Shown piece by piece: positions 1 to 6,543 of a DNA stretch of 7,013 nucleotides (within the stretch, counting starts at the first letter, position 1; each line of letters begins with the position of its first letter). Source of the stretch: Pseudomonadota bacterium (GTDB lineage Bacteria; Bdellovibrionota; UBA1018; CAIMNF01). The position numbers and the translations under genes are program-made. Location of the stretch: NCBI GenBank assembly GCA_027482725.1, contig JAIXVT010000145.1, forward strand, positions 1 through 7,013. Direction: 5' to 3'. The notes under the pieces were generated by a model. The model saw only the letters and a program-made list of their open reading frames with translations. It had not been told where the DNA came from and searched no databases.

Positions 1-325
1 CAACAAACACACCCAACGACACCGGTCCCGCAAGCCCATCCAACTGCACCTGTGTCGCAACACAAAACGCAAACACAGCCATCATGGCAAGCAACACTCG
101 TAAACCCATCCGTGCATAAAACACACAGGCCAAAGCACACGCCACCATCGCAACCGTAAGCCCCGCCCACCCCACAAGCATCCCAACAACCGACCACAAA
201 ATTGCTGGCACACAGACATCATGGATACGCTTATTCACTGGATGTTGATGGCTCTCTGCATACTTGTTCATCCAATCGTCGTAAGTCATGGTAACTTTAG
301 GCGGCAAAGACGGAGTTAGGCTCAT
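1..325 (-). CDS. DUF962 / Mpo1-like membrane protein, C-terminus cut by window edge
   Basis: The first 108 codons are visible and the 3' end is off the left edge. The N-terminus has the family signature: W18, Y22, then SHQHPVNKRIH (residues 25-35) followed by a V-P step into the first membrane helix (about 38-55). More hydrophobic helices follow near 56-71 and 75-91. H26, H28 and H35 match the conserved histidines of DUF962 (Mpo1/YGL010w-like) proteins. Yeast Mpo1 is an iron-dependent dioxygenase of 2-hydroxy fatty acids; the bacterial members are mostly uncharacterised, so activity here is inference. The ATG overlaps the RND stop as ATGA, with an AAGGA at 337-341, 11 nt upstream, which supports the start and an operon position. 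The coding strand is unusually G+T rich (77% over the leftmost 180 bases). The family call is fairly firm; the function is not. Confidence 0.82.
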   Translation of the reverse strand, partial: MSLTPSLPPKVTMTYDDWMNKYAESHQHPVNKRIHDVCVPAILWSVVGMLVGWAGLTVAMVACALACVFYARMGLRVLLAMMAVFAFCVATQVQLDGLAGPVSLGVFV

Positions 326-341
326 GATTTATATTTTCCTT
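322..341 (-). promoter_or_regulatory. RND-DUF962 junction: ATGA overlap with ribosome binding site
   Basis: The RND TGA (324-322) and the DUF962 ATG (325-323) share ATGA. AAGGA at 341-337 lies 11 nt upstream of the ATG. This supports the DUF962 start codon and its membership of the pump operon. Confidence 0.7.
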
Positions 342-3300
342 TAAGGATGACAACAAAACACGGCACCACAATCAGGGTCAACACCAAAGAAAACGATACG
401 CCGCCAATAATGACCCAAGACATCGGTTTCACCACCTCAGACCCTGATCCTATACTGAGCGCCGTCGGTATTGCCGCCGCAACGGTTGCAAAAGAAGTCA
501 TTAAAATTGGCCTCAATCGGTCAGGCGCGGCTTCGAGCAGGGCCGACAAAACGGATCCCCCCTCGGCAACCCTTTGGATCGTAAAATCCACAATCAATAT
601 GGAATTCTTTTTCACAATCCCCATGAGGAGCAAAATCCCTATCGAACTAAACAGATTGAGTGATGTCCGGGTCAAAAGCATGGCCAAGAATGCCCCTGCA
701 AAACTGAGAGGGATTACGCTGAGCACCGCGATCGGATACAAGTAGTCGTTATATTGTGCGGCTAAAATCATATATGCCATCACAAACCCCAAAAGAAGTG
801 CAATCAATAGGCCTTTAAACGTATCGGACTCTTCTTTATTTCCATAAGTAATCAGTGCCTCCTTGGACAATTCAGTCCGCACGTTTTTCTCAACAAACTC
901 CCGCACTTTTTCTGGCCTGATTCCAGTCTTCACTGTTCCGTAAAAAGAAATGGTCCGAGCGCGATTCACACGATTAATCGAGAACAAGGTTTTCCGCTCC
1001 TCCTGATCTACCACCTGAGCTAAAGGGATCAACTCGCCCTGTCGGTTACGCAAAAAAACTCCTGCAAACGGGTCCTTCCGCTCCAAGACCTCCGGTGCGA
1101 TTTTCATAAACACATCTGACCGACGCCCCGTGCTGTCGTTGTACTTGCCGATTCGCTCTCCAGCATAAAGCTGTGAAAGCACCAAGGTCACTTGGTCCAT
1201 CGTTAAGTTGTAATACACCAAGCGCTCCGCATCCGGAATCAAAGCAAGCTCTGGGCGCGCTGGCCGATAGTCCGAATCGATATCGGCAAACAATCCCGAT
1301 TTTTTTAACCGTTCTAAAGTCAATGTCGCATCGCGAGCTAGCGCCTCCCAATGGGGTCCCTGCAATTGAAATGAAAAGGGATAACTTCTGCCTCCCCCCC
1401 CGCCTCCCAACACGGACAAAGACAAATCAAGCGTTGTAGATCGCACAACCCCGGGAACGGCCTTTAGCCTTTCTCTGACTTCATTCATGACCTCGAGCTG
1501 CGTACGTTTGCGCTCAGATTTGGGCTTGAGAAGAATGAAGAGATTCCCTTGATTCACCAACCCCCCTTGAAATCCACCTACAGCAGAAAATAAATGTTCA
1601 ATTTCTGGAATCTTTTTTAACTCATACTCGACAACCCTAAACAGCTGATCCGTTGCCTCAAGGCTTGAATCCATTCGCGCCTGAATCGTCGTCAAAAAAC
1701 GCCCCTGATCTTGGGCGGGAACAAGTTCTTTGGGAATAAATCGCAATGCTCCGAATGAAACCAAAGATAAGAGAACTGATCCTGCCGCCCACCGGCGGGG
1801 TGATTTTAAAACATGCTCCAGCACACCAGAATAAAAACGCTTGAGTCGTTCCAATTGAACATCCATTTTTTGGGTCAACTTGAATCGTTCTGTTGCTTCC
1901 GAAAAAAACTGAGCACAACGCATCGGCGCAAATGTGAGCGCTTCAAACAAAGAAAACGCCACCGCCACCGATAGCGTCACACCGAACTGAAGCAAGTACT
2001 GGCCCACCATGCCATCAACGAACAAAACTGGCGCAAAAATGGCCAGCACCGCAAGCGTAGATGCTATTGCCGCACCCGACACTGTTTTTGCCCCGGTCAA
2101 GGCAGATTCCATCAAACCCAAACCCTTTTCTCGATAGTGAGAAATGTTCTCTAAAACCATGATAGCGTCATCAACAACGATTCCTATCGATAACGACAAC
2201 GCCAACAAAGTGAAGCTATTCAACGTGTAGTTTAATTTCCACAAAATGAAAAATGCCCCGAGCAAGGACACCGGTATTGCCAAAACCACATTAAACGAAG
2301 CCGACCAAGAGCCCAAAAACAGCGCACATACCAACGACGTTAAAATCACTGCAAGTGACAGGGATAAATACAATTCGTGTGTGCTCTCCCGGATGAATTG
2401 AGTCGAATCCGCAATCAGCTCTAAGGATGCACCCGCAGGAAGGGTTTCCGTTAATTTTTTAATCCTTTCCTGAACGCGGTCGGCCACGCCAATGGCATTG
2501 GATCCACGCTGCTTGATCACCCCGAACGTGACGGCTGACTTTCCGTCGTAACGAGCTATTCTTCGGACTTCGCCCAGCCCTTCGTTCACGGAGGCCACAT
2601 CTGCGATGGTAAGTTTGGACCAGATCGGGGCACCGCCACGACTTGTGATAGGAATTTTTCTAAAAACCTCGGCGCGATCCGCCTCACTAGAAATCTTTAA
2701 CTGGACATCACGCTGAGAAGTGGTGAGCGTCCCGCTCGGGACCAAGACGCTCCCCGCGCGGATAGCACCAGACAGATCCGCCGGTATGAGCTGATTTTTT
2801 TCCAGTTTTTTAGGATCTAAATCGATTCGCATCACCGGATCTACAAAACCACCCAACTGTAAATCCGCGACACCATCAACCGTGGTGATTTGATCTTTGA
2901 TTCGGTTTCTAAACAAAACCACTTTTTCTCGGAGAGATTGAGGGCCTGTCAACGCAAACCTTAAAATCGGTTGATCCTCGGGATTGACCTTGGTCACAAT
3001 CGGAGGATCAGCATCCGCAGGAAGTTTACGCTGGATTTGCCCCAGTCGGGACTGCACATCCTGAACAACACTATCGATAGACTGGTGAATATCAAATTCC
3101 AGTGTCGTATTCGAAATTCCCTCAAAACACTGCGTGCGCATCTCTCTAATCCCGGCAACACTCATCAACGTATCTTCGACCACATCACTCACCGCAGACT
3201 CCATGATTTCGGGTGAGGCGCCAGGCCACGTAACCGAGACATTGACCACGGGATAATCAACATCCGGGAGCTGGGAAACCCCCAAGCGCCAAAACGCCAA

Positions 3301-3381
3301 GAATCCAAAGACAACGACACCGACCATCGCCATCCAGGTAAAAACCGGTCTTCGCACGCTGATCTCAATCAAACTCTTCAT
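322..3381 (-). CDS. RND efflux pump inner-membrane subunit (AcrB/HAE1-type)
   Basis: Complete 1019-residue proton-driven exporter, close to the usual 1020-1050 of the family. The layout is classic: TM1 at about 11-30, a periplasmic porter/docking domain at about 31-334, TM2-TM6 at about 335-485, TM7 at about 531-548, a second periplasmic domain at about 549-855 and TM8-TM12 at about 856-1012. The proton-relay residues are present: D404 and D405 in TM4 (GIVVDDAIMVLEN) and K925 in TM10 (GIVKKNSILIVDF), matching AcrB D407, D408 and K940. The N-terminal SVRRPVFTWM and the QLPDVDYPVV stretch are typical. Oddities: a six-glycine run at 659-664, and a very short tail after TM12. It starts inside the tolC-like stop (ATGA), with GGGAG at 3392-3396. 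A working pump needs an adaptor protein, which is absent here. The substrate cannot be read from the sequence; drug, lipid or solvent export are all possible. Confidence 0.96.
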   Translation of the reverse strand: MKSLIEISVRRPVFTWMAMVGVVVFGFLAFWRLGVSQLPDVDYPVVNVSVTWPGASPEIMESAVSDVVEDTLMSVAGIREMRTQCFEGISNTTLEFDIHQSIDSVVQDVQSRLGQIQRKLPADADPPIVTKVNPEDQPILRFALTGPQSLREKVVLFRNRIKDQITTVDGVADLQLGGFVDPVMRIDLDPKKLEKNQLIPADLSGAIRAGSVLVPSGTLTTSQRDVQLKISSEADRAEVFRKIPITSRGGAPIWSKLTIADVASVNEGLGEVRRIARYDGKSAVTFGVIKQRGSNAIGVADRVQERIKKLTETLPAGASLELIADSTQFIRESTHELYLSLSLAVILTSLVCALFLGSWSASFNVVLAIPVSLLGAFFILWKLNYTLNSFTLLALSLSIGIVVDDAIMVLENISHYREKGLGLMESALTGAKTVSGAAIASTLAVLAIFAPVLFVDGMVGQYLLQFGVTLSVAVAFSLFEALTFAPMRCAQFFSEATERFKLTQKMDVQLERLKRFYSGVLEHVLKSPRRWAAGSVLLSLVSFGALRFIPKELVPAQDQGRFLTTIQARMDSSLEATDQLFRVVEYELKKIPEIEHLFSAVGGFQGGLVNQGNLFILLKPKSERKRTQLEVMNEVRERLKAVPGVVRSTTLDLSLSVLGGGGGGRSYPFSFQLQGPHWEALARDATLTLERLKKSGLFADIDSDYRPARPELALIPDAERLVYYNLTMDQVTLVLSQLYAGERIGKYNDSTGRRSDVFMKIAPEVLERKDPFAGVFLRNRQGELIPLAQVVDQEERKTLFSINRVNRARTISFYGTVKTGIRPEKVREFVEKNVRTELSKEALITYGNKEESDTFKGLLIALLLGFVMAYMILAAQYNDYLYPIAVLSVIPLSFAGAFLAMLLTRTSLNLFSSIGILLLMGIVKKNSILIVDFTIQRVAEGGSVLSALLEAAPDRLRPILMTSFATVAAAIPTALSIGSGSEVVKPMSWVIIGGVSFSLVLTLIVVPCFVVILKGKYKS
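1394..1401 (-). repeat. G8 homopolymer in the RND gene
   Basis: Eight C on the plus strand read as eight G in the coding strand, in codons 661-663, within the six-glycine run at residues 659-664. By comparison with AcrB, this loop lies just before the strand carrying its F664/F666 pocket residues (here F669 and F671). The frame is intact in this sequence. Such runs are prone to slippage, in the cell or in sequencing. Confidence 0.8.
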
Positions 3382-3396
3382 AAGGGCTTTTCTCCC
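3378..3396 (-). promoter_or_regulatory. tolC-RND junction: ATGA overlap with ribosome binding site
   Basis: The tolC-like TGA (3380-3378) and the RND ATG (3381-3379) share the 4-bp ATGA. GGGAG at 3396-3392, 10 nt upstream of the ATG, is the likely ribosome binding site. This fixes the RND start and suggests coupled translation of channel and pump. Confidence 0.75.
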
Positions 3397-4661
3397 ATTA
3401 CAATTTTTTGAACTTCAGTCGAATAGGCCCTAGCGTGCAACCGATGCCAATCGGATTCCATTTGCGCCCGCACCCGGTCCAATCCTCGGCGAAAACTCCA
3501 CTTTTGACTTTGCAGGGTCAATCGCTCGATTGCGGTAAGGCGTCCCCGAGCAAAATCCTTCTCGCCCTCCTTCTCCGCACGCAACGCCAATTCAAAGGCT
3601 TGATCCAAGTGTGACTCTTGTTTTTTTAAGGCCTGCAATCCCGAATAAATCTGCGTAATTTCTACCCGAGCTTGACGTAAAAACTGTTCCCTTTGGAGAT
3701 CCAAGGACTGCACCGAAATGAGCGCATCCTGAGTCTGGGACTGAACAAGTCCCCCTTGAAAAATTGGAATCGTGAGCGCTAACTGTACATCCCATCGGAC
3801 TCCCTTCAACAATCCGGGACGCTTAAGATAATAATTCCCAAATAAATCCAACGAAGGGAGATGCCCTGCTTTCACCCCCAATAAACGCTCTTGTTCAGCA
3901 TCACGCTGGGCTTCGAGCATCCTTAAATCGGGTCGATGCGAATATTCCTTAAGATAATCCTCCAAGGATTGAAGCATCGGCATCGAGCCCGACTCGTGAT
4001 CTCCCAGGCAGCTCTTCTGATCTGATCCTGTAACGGATTGCAAAAGAAGCGTGGCATCTGAGAGAGACTTCTCCAATGCACTGGAATCAGCGAGAAGGTT
4101 CTGGAGCAGACTCTCTTGGCTCAATCTTTCCGTTGCCCGCGCGCGCCCTAATCGTTCAAATTTTATCAGTTCATCCAAACGCGATTTTTGAAGTTTTTTC
4201 TCCTCTTCTAAATGGCGCTGCTCTCGTCGCAGCCCTTCACGCTGAAAAAACACGTTAGCCATTTGAACATAGAGATCCAAGATGACCCGTTCGCGCTCTC
4301 TTTGTGCAGATTGATTGAGAAGCGTTTGACGACTGAGCTCATGGTAGTCTCGGAATCCCCTAAACAATGGATACTGAGCGGTTATGCGCCCCGTGGTCTG
4401 ATCGCGGGGAAAAATTTGATTCGCCGTTAAACCGTCCGGAGTTTCCTGGCGCGTGAACGTGCCTGATGCCACCAGACTCGGCAAGAACGCGGCCTGGGCC
4501 TGGTTCTTTCGCTCATGAAACTGAGCGATCACGGATTCACTCAGCTTGATGGACTCGTTTTTACGGAGTGCTTCTCGAAAACACTCCGTAAAACCACCCG
4601 CAAACCCGGGTAAAGAGTAAAGCAGTACCCCTACTCGCGCGAAAATGTTAAAGGTTTTCAC
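3378..4661 (-). CDS. TolC-family outer-membrane efflux channel protein
   Basis: Complete, 427 residues, in the normal range for outer-membrane factors. A signal peptide spans about residues 1-22 (K2, hydrophobic core VGVLLYSL, then GFAGG). Two OEP repeats follow, each opening with the family pattern: ALRKNESIKL ending in FLPSL (31-63), and RPDLRMLEAQRDAEQERL ending in HLPSL (243-271). Long charged helical/coiled-coil stretches at about 115-205 and 315-405 would form the periplasmic tunnel; short beta segments near 64-100 and 270-305 would form the barrel. The start is GTG, because an in-frame TAA lies four codons upstream and the next Met is far inside the protein. It follows the lipocalin by 19 bp and overlaps the RND start by 4 bp, so it is probably the exit duct of that pump. 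The 5' coding part contains a perfect 12-bp inverted repeat. The substrate is unknown. Confidence 0.94.
   Translation of the reverse strand: MKTFNIFARVGVLLYSLPGFAGGFTECFREALRKNESIKLSESVIAQFHERKNQAQAAFLPSLVASGTFTRQETPDGLTANQIFPRDQTTGRITAQYPLFRGFRDYHELSRQTLLNQSAQRERERVILDLYVQMANVFFQREGLRREQRHLEEEKKLQKSRLDELIKFERLGRARATERLSQESLLQNLLADSSALEKSLSDATLLLQSVTGSDQKSCLGDHESGSMPMLQSLEDYLKEYSHRPDLRMLEAQRDAEQERLLGVKAGHLPSLDLFGNYYLKRPGLLKGVRWDVQLALTIPIFQGGLVQSQTQDALISVQSLDLQREQFLRQARVEITQIYSGLQALKKQESHLDQAFELALRAEKEGEKDFARGRLTAIERLTLQSQKWSFRRGLDRVRAQMESDWHRLHARAYSTEVQKIVMGEKPL
4559..4593. repeat. Perfect 12-bp inverted repeat inside the tolC-like gene
   Basis: The arms TTTTACGGAGTG (4559-4570) and CACTCCGTAAAA (4582-4593) are exact reverse complements around an 11-nt spacer. 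The element covers codons 23-35 of the tolC-like gene, just past the signal peptide (protein FTECFREALRK). In the mRNA it would form a 12-bp stem. There is no U run after the stem on either strand, so it is not a standard terminator. It could slow translation, bind a dimeric regulator, or be chance; arms this long at this spacing are not expected by chance in 7 kb. Confidence 0.85.
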
Positions 4662-4687
4662 ATCCCCACTTTATCGGGGTTTACTCC
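4662..4687 (-). promoter_or_regulatory. Unusual translation start region of the tolC-like gene
   Basis: The GTG start (4661-4659) is overlapped by an out-of-frame ATG-TGA (4663-4658). The only good Shine-Dalgarno core, GGAG at 4687-4684, is 22 nt away. Between them lie CCCC (4679-4676) and GGGG (4667-4664), which could pair in a 4-bp stem and bring GGAG to about 6 nt from the start. GGAG also overlaps the last lipocalin codons, fitting translational coupling. The stem is short and its role is inference. Confidence 0.4.
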
Positions 4688-5241
4688 GAAGATCGAGAGC
4701 GAATCATGCTCTGAACAGGAAAGCCTAAATTTTTAGCCTTTAGCTTGAGTTGATCAACAAGGACAGAATCAAGCTCGGCCTCTCGACTTAAGATCCACAA
4801 AAATTTCCGACTAGGAGCTCCAACCATAACCCAACGGTAATCTGGATCTAAGTCCAAGATCCAATAGTCTCCTGCAGGAGCAAACCAAAAAAACTTCACT
4901 TTCAGTTTTGCTCGAGTCGTCGCATCTACAACACGTGCAACTCCCGTAATCGAAGACCATCCATCCTTTTTGTAGCAGGTGTTTTTGACTGCTACGGTTC
5001 CATTTTCATTTAACTGATAGTCTGCGATAGAGCCTTCGACACATTTACGTTGAAACCGTGTGGGCAACCGTTCAATTTCAAACCATTTTCCTTGGTAGCG
5101 TGCAAGATCGACGTTATCCACGGTGGGCAGGGGAATGGAGCTTGGGTTCAGGTTTTCTGCACTACGGTTTTCTGCACTACAAGGGCCCGTGAACACTGTG
5201 GCAACACACAAAATAAAGCACGAAACATAGATGAATCTCAT
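4681..5241 (-). CDS. blc: Blc-like bacterial lipocalin
   Basis: Complete, 186 residues, the usual size for bacterial lipocalins with a signal peptide. Lipocalin landmarks are clear: YQGKWFEIERLP (49-60) with the G-x-W motif, GDYWILDLDPDYRWVMVG (124-141), and the closing PSRKFLWILSR (143-153). C67 and C89 sit where related proteins can form a disulfide. The family binds fatty acids or lysophospholipids in an eight-stranded barrel and helps envelope maintenance under stress; this is family knowledge. The signal sequence is residues 1-23, but the context before C21 is T-G-P, not a good lipobox, so the protein may be a soluble periplasmic form cleaved after CSA rather than an outer-membrane lipoprotein like E. 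coli Blc. A 15-bp duplication gives SAENR-SAENL at residues 22-31. There is no clear ribosome binding site. It is the first gene of the pump operon. Confidence 0.93.
   Translation of the reverse strand: MRFIYVSCFILCVATVFTGPCSAENRSAENLNPSSIPLPTVDNVDLARYQGKWFEIERLPTRFQRKCVEGSIADYQLNENGTVAVKNTCYKKDGWSSITGVARVVDATTRAKLKVKFFWFAPAGDYWILDLDPDYRWVMVGAPSRKFLWILSREAELDSVLVDQLKLKAKNLGFPVQSMIRSRSSE
5151..5180. repeat. Perfect 15-bp tandem duplication in the lipocalin gene
   Basis: Two exact copies of GGTTTTCTGCACTAC (plus strand) lie head to tail at 5151-5165 and 5166-5180. They keep frame and give SAENR then SAENL at residues 22-31 of the lipocalin, right at the expected signal-peptidase site, so the S-A-E-N context occurs twice. 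It looks like a recent slippage or short duplication event. Confidence 0.95.
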
Positions 5242-5292
5242 TTATACCGATTTACGCTGATTAAATTAAAAAATAAACGTTAAAATTCAAAA
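5242..5292. promoter_or_regulatory. Divergent AT-rich intergenic region, probable promoters both ways
   Basis: This 51-bp gap between two divergent start codons is about 20% GC (10 of 51), far below its neighbours, and must hold the promoters of the lipocalin operon and of the antiporter gene unless they lie inside the genes. Plus strand: TAAAAT at 5281-5286 is a good -10 (5 of 6), which would put the transcript start at or next to the ATG at 5293; no convincing -35 is seen. Minus strand: TTGAAT at 5290-5285 and TTTAAT at 5265-5260 could pair, but the 19-bp spacer is long. Neither gene has a recognisable Shine-Dalgarno. The exact hexamers are uncertain. Confidence 0.5.
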
Positions 5293-6543
5293 ATGCAGAT
5301 CATCGGAACCTTTCTTTTTGCTATGGGCCTCGTTCACATGATTCTCGCTCAATCCATCCCTCCCTCAAGAAGAGCGCAGTTCAAACCCTTCTGGTATTGG
5401 TTTACCGAAGTGGAGTTGATTCTTGCTTACTACGCTTTTGTTCTGATCGCATTTTTCTTATCCACCTGGGGGGCAGGGATCACGGCTCATTGGCTAGGGC
5501 AGAAGTCCTTTATTGAGCCCGTCTTTGTTTTTTGTGTTTTAGCTCTTTGTAGTTCGCGCTATCTGGTGATCCCTGCAAGGAATCTTCTCCTGCGAATTGC
5601 AAAAAACCTTCCCGTCCCACGTCCTCAAGCCGTTTATTTTTCCACACTTTTTTTGGGGTCTCTCTTGGGGAGCCTAATCACAGAACCTGCCGCAATGACA
5701 CTCTCCGCTCTCATTCTCAGAAACCTCTTCCCCAAGCCGTCTTCAATTTTAGCCTTAACCACTCTTGCTTGCTTATTCGTTTGTGTGTCCGTGGGCGGAG
5801 CACTGACGCCTTTCGCCGCGCCTCCCATTCTTATGGTAAAAGAAGCGTTTGGACTAGATTTTGAACGGGTATTTTTTCAGTTTGGTATTCCCGCGCTCAC
5901 TTCGGTCGGGTTGATCGCTCTTATTGCCACGCTTACTTTGTCAAAATCCCTTAAATCTGCGTTTAATTTACCGAACACTCGCTCTGAAGACGATGACTCG
6001 AGAATTGTGACACGTGAGTTTTTAGGACTACTGGCGTTACTCGGCGTTGCGCTGTGGGGAATGCACTCGTACACGGTTCTTGGTGTGATGATCGCCATCC
6101 TAGCACTATCCGGAAAAATCTATAAAGCTACATACGCCCGAACCCTATTCGACTTTAAAACACCAGCCTTGGTTTCGGCTTTCCTGGCCTCCCTCGTCGT
6201 CTTTGGGAGCGAACAATCCTGGTGGGTTGCCCCGCTATTGACGAGGTTTGAACCCATTGGACTGTTCACCTTAGCTACGGGACTCACTTCAATGATCGAC
6301 AACGCCGCTATCACGCTCCTTGCGTCTCAAGTTCCAGGATTCGATTACACACAACAAAATGCAGTCGTCTCTGGGGCGCTCGTGGGAGGGGGACTCACGC
6401 TCATCGCTAACGCTCCTAATATTTTGGGCTTTACCCTGTTAATGGGTTGGTTTCCGCAGGGGTTGAGCGCTTGGAAATTATTTGTCACGGCAATGATTCC
6501 AACGGCAATCACTTATGCCGCGTTTCTACTTCAAGGTTTCTAA
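5293..6543 (+). CDS. Putative Na+/H+ antiporter, PF07399-like ion transporter
   Basis: Complete, 416 residues, highly hydrophobic, with about ten to twelve membrane segments (for example 3-19, 36-58, 72-92, 113-141, 150-165, 196-217, 243-273, 289-305, 320-345, 357-381, 393-414). The best match from memory is the putative Na+/H+ antiporter family PF07399, within the ion transporter superfamily that includes NhaD and ArsB. The support is two paired motifs with internal symmetry: LITEPAAMT (128-136) with GGALTPFAAPPIL (168-180), and SMIDNAAIT (333-341) with GGGLTLIANAPNIL (365-378). E131 and D336 are buried acidic residues in equivalent places and are candidates for ion binding. The loop at 227-240 (NLPNTRSEDDDSRI) is the only long charged loop. 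The ATG at 5293 has no Shine-Dalgarno; M11 or M16 would be later alternatives but would remove part of the first helix. The last 18 bp overlap the convergent dacB-like gene. Transport of Na+/H+ is inferred from the family only. Confidence 0.8.
   Translation: MQIIGTFLFAMGLVHMILAQSIPPSRRAQFKPFWYWFTEVELILAYYAFVLIAFFLSTWGAGITAHWLGQKSFIEPVFVFCVLALCSSRYLVIPARNLLLRIAKNLPVPRPQAVYFSTLFLGSLLGSLITEPAAMTLSALILRNLFPKPSSILALTTLACLFVCVSVGGALTPFAAPPILMVKEAFGLDFERVFFQFGIPALTSVGLIALIATLTLSKSLKSAFNLPNTRSEDDDSRIVTREFLGLLALLGVALWGMHSYTVLGVMIAILALSGKIYKATYARTLFDFKTPALVSAFLASLVVFGSEQSWWVAPLLTRFEPIGLFTLATGLTSMIDNAAITLLASQVPGFDYTQQNAVVSGALVGGGLTLIANAPNILGFTLLMGWFPQGLSAWKLFVTAMIPTAITYAAFLLQGF
6526..6543. other. 18-bp tail-to-tail overlap of antiporter and dacB-like genes
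   Basis: The antiporter TAA is at 6541-6543 and the dacB-like TAG is at 6528-6526, so the last five to six codons of each gene are read from both strands. There is no room for a terminator between them and none is seen nearby, so the two transcripts probably overlap. Confidence 0.85.

Noticed and set aside
347..745. Plus-strand open frame of 132 codons opposite the RND gene
   Set aside because: It lies wholly antisense to conserved RND membrane helices TM8-TM12 and its translation has no recognisable family; it is a shadow frame.
1784..1800. GC-rich short hairpin (CCGCC/GGCGG) inside the RND gene
   Set aside because: Only a 5-bp stem with no T run and it sits in the middle of a coding region; not a convincing terminator.
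4869..4880. Perfect 12-bp palindrome CTCCTGCAGGAG in the lipocalin gene
   Set aside because: One or two such palindromes are expected by chance in 7 kb and it simply encodes conserved A-P-A-G residues.
5050..5283. Plus-strand 77-codon open frame leading towards the antiporter
   Set aside because: It is antisense to the lipocalin signal peptide and GxW region, and its protein looks random. A leader-peptide role for the antiporter is possible but nothing supports it.
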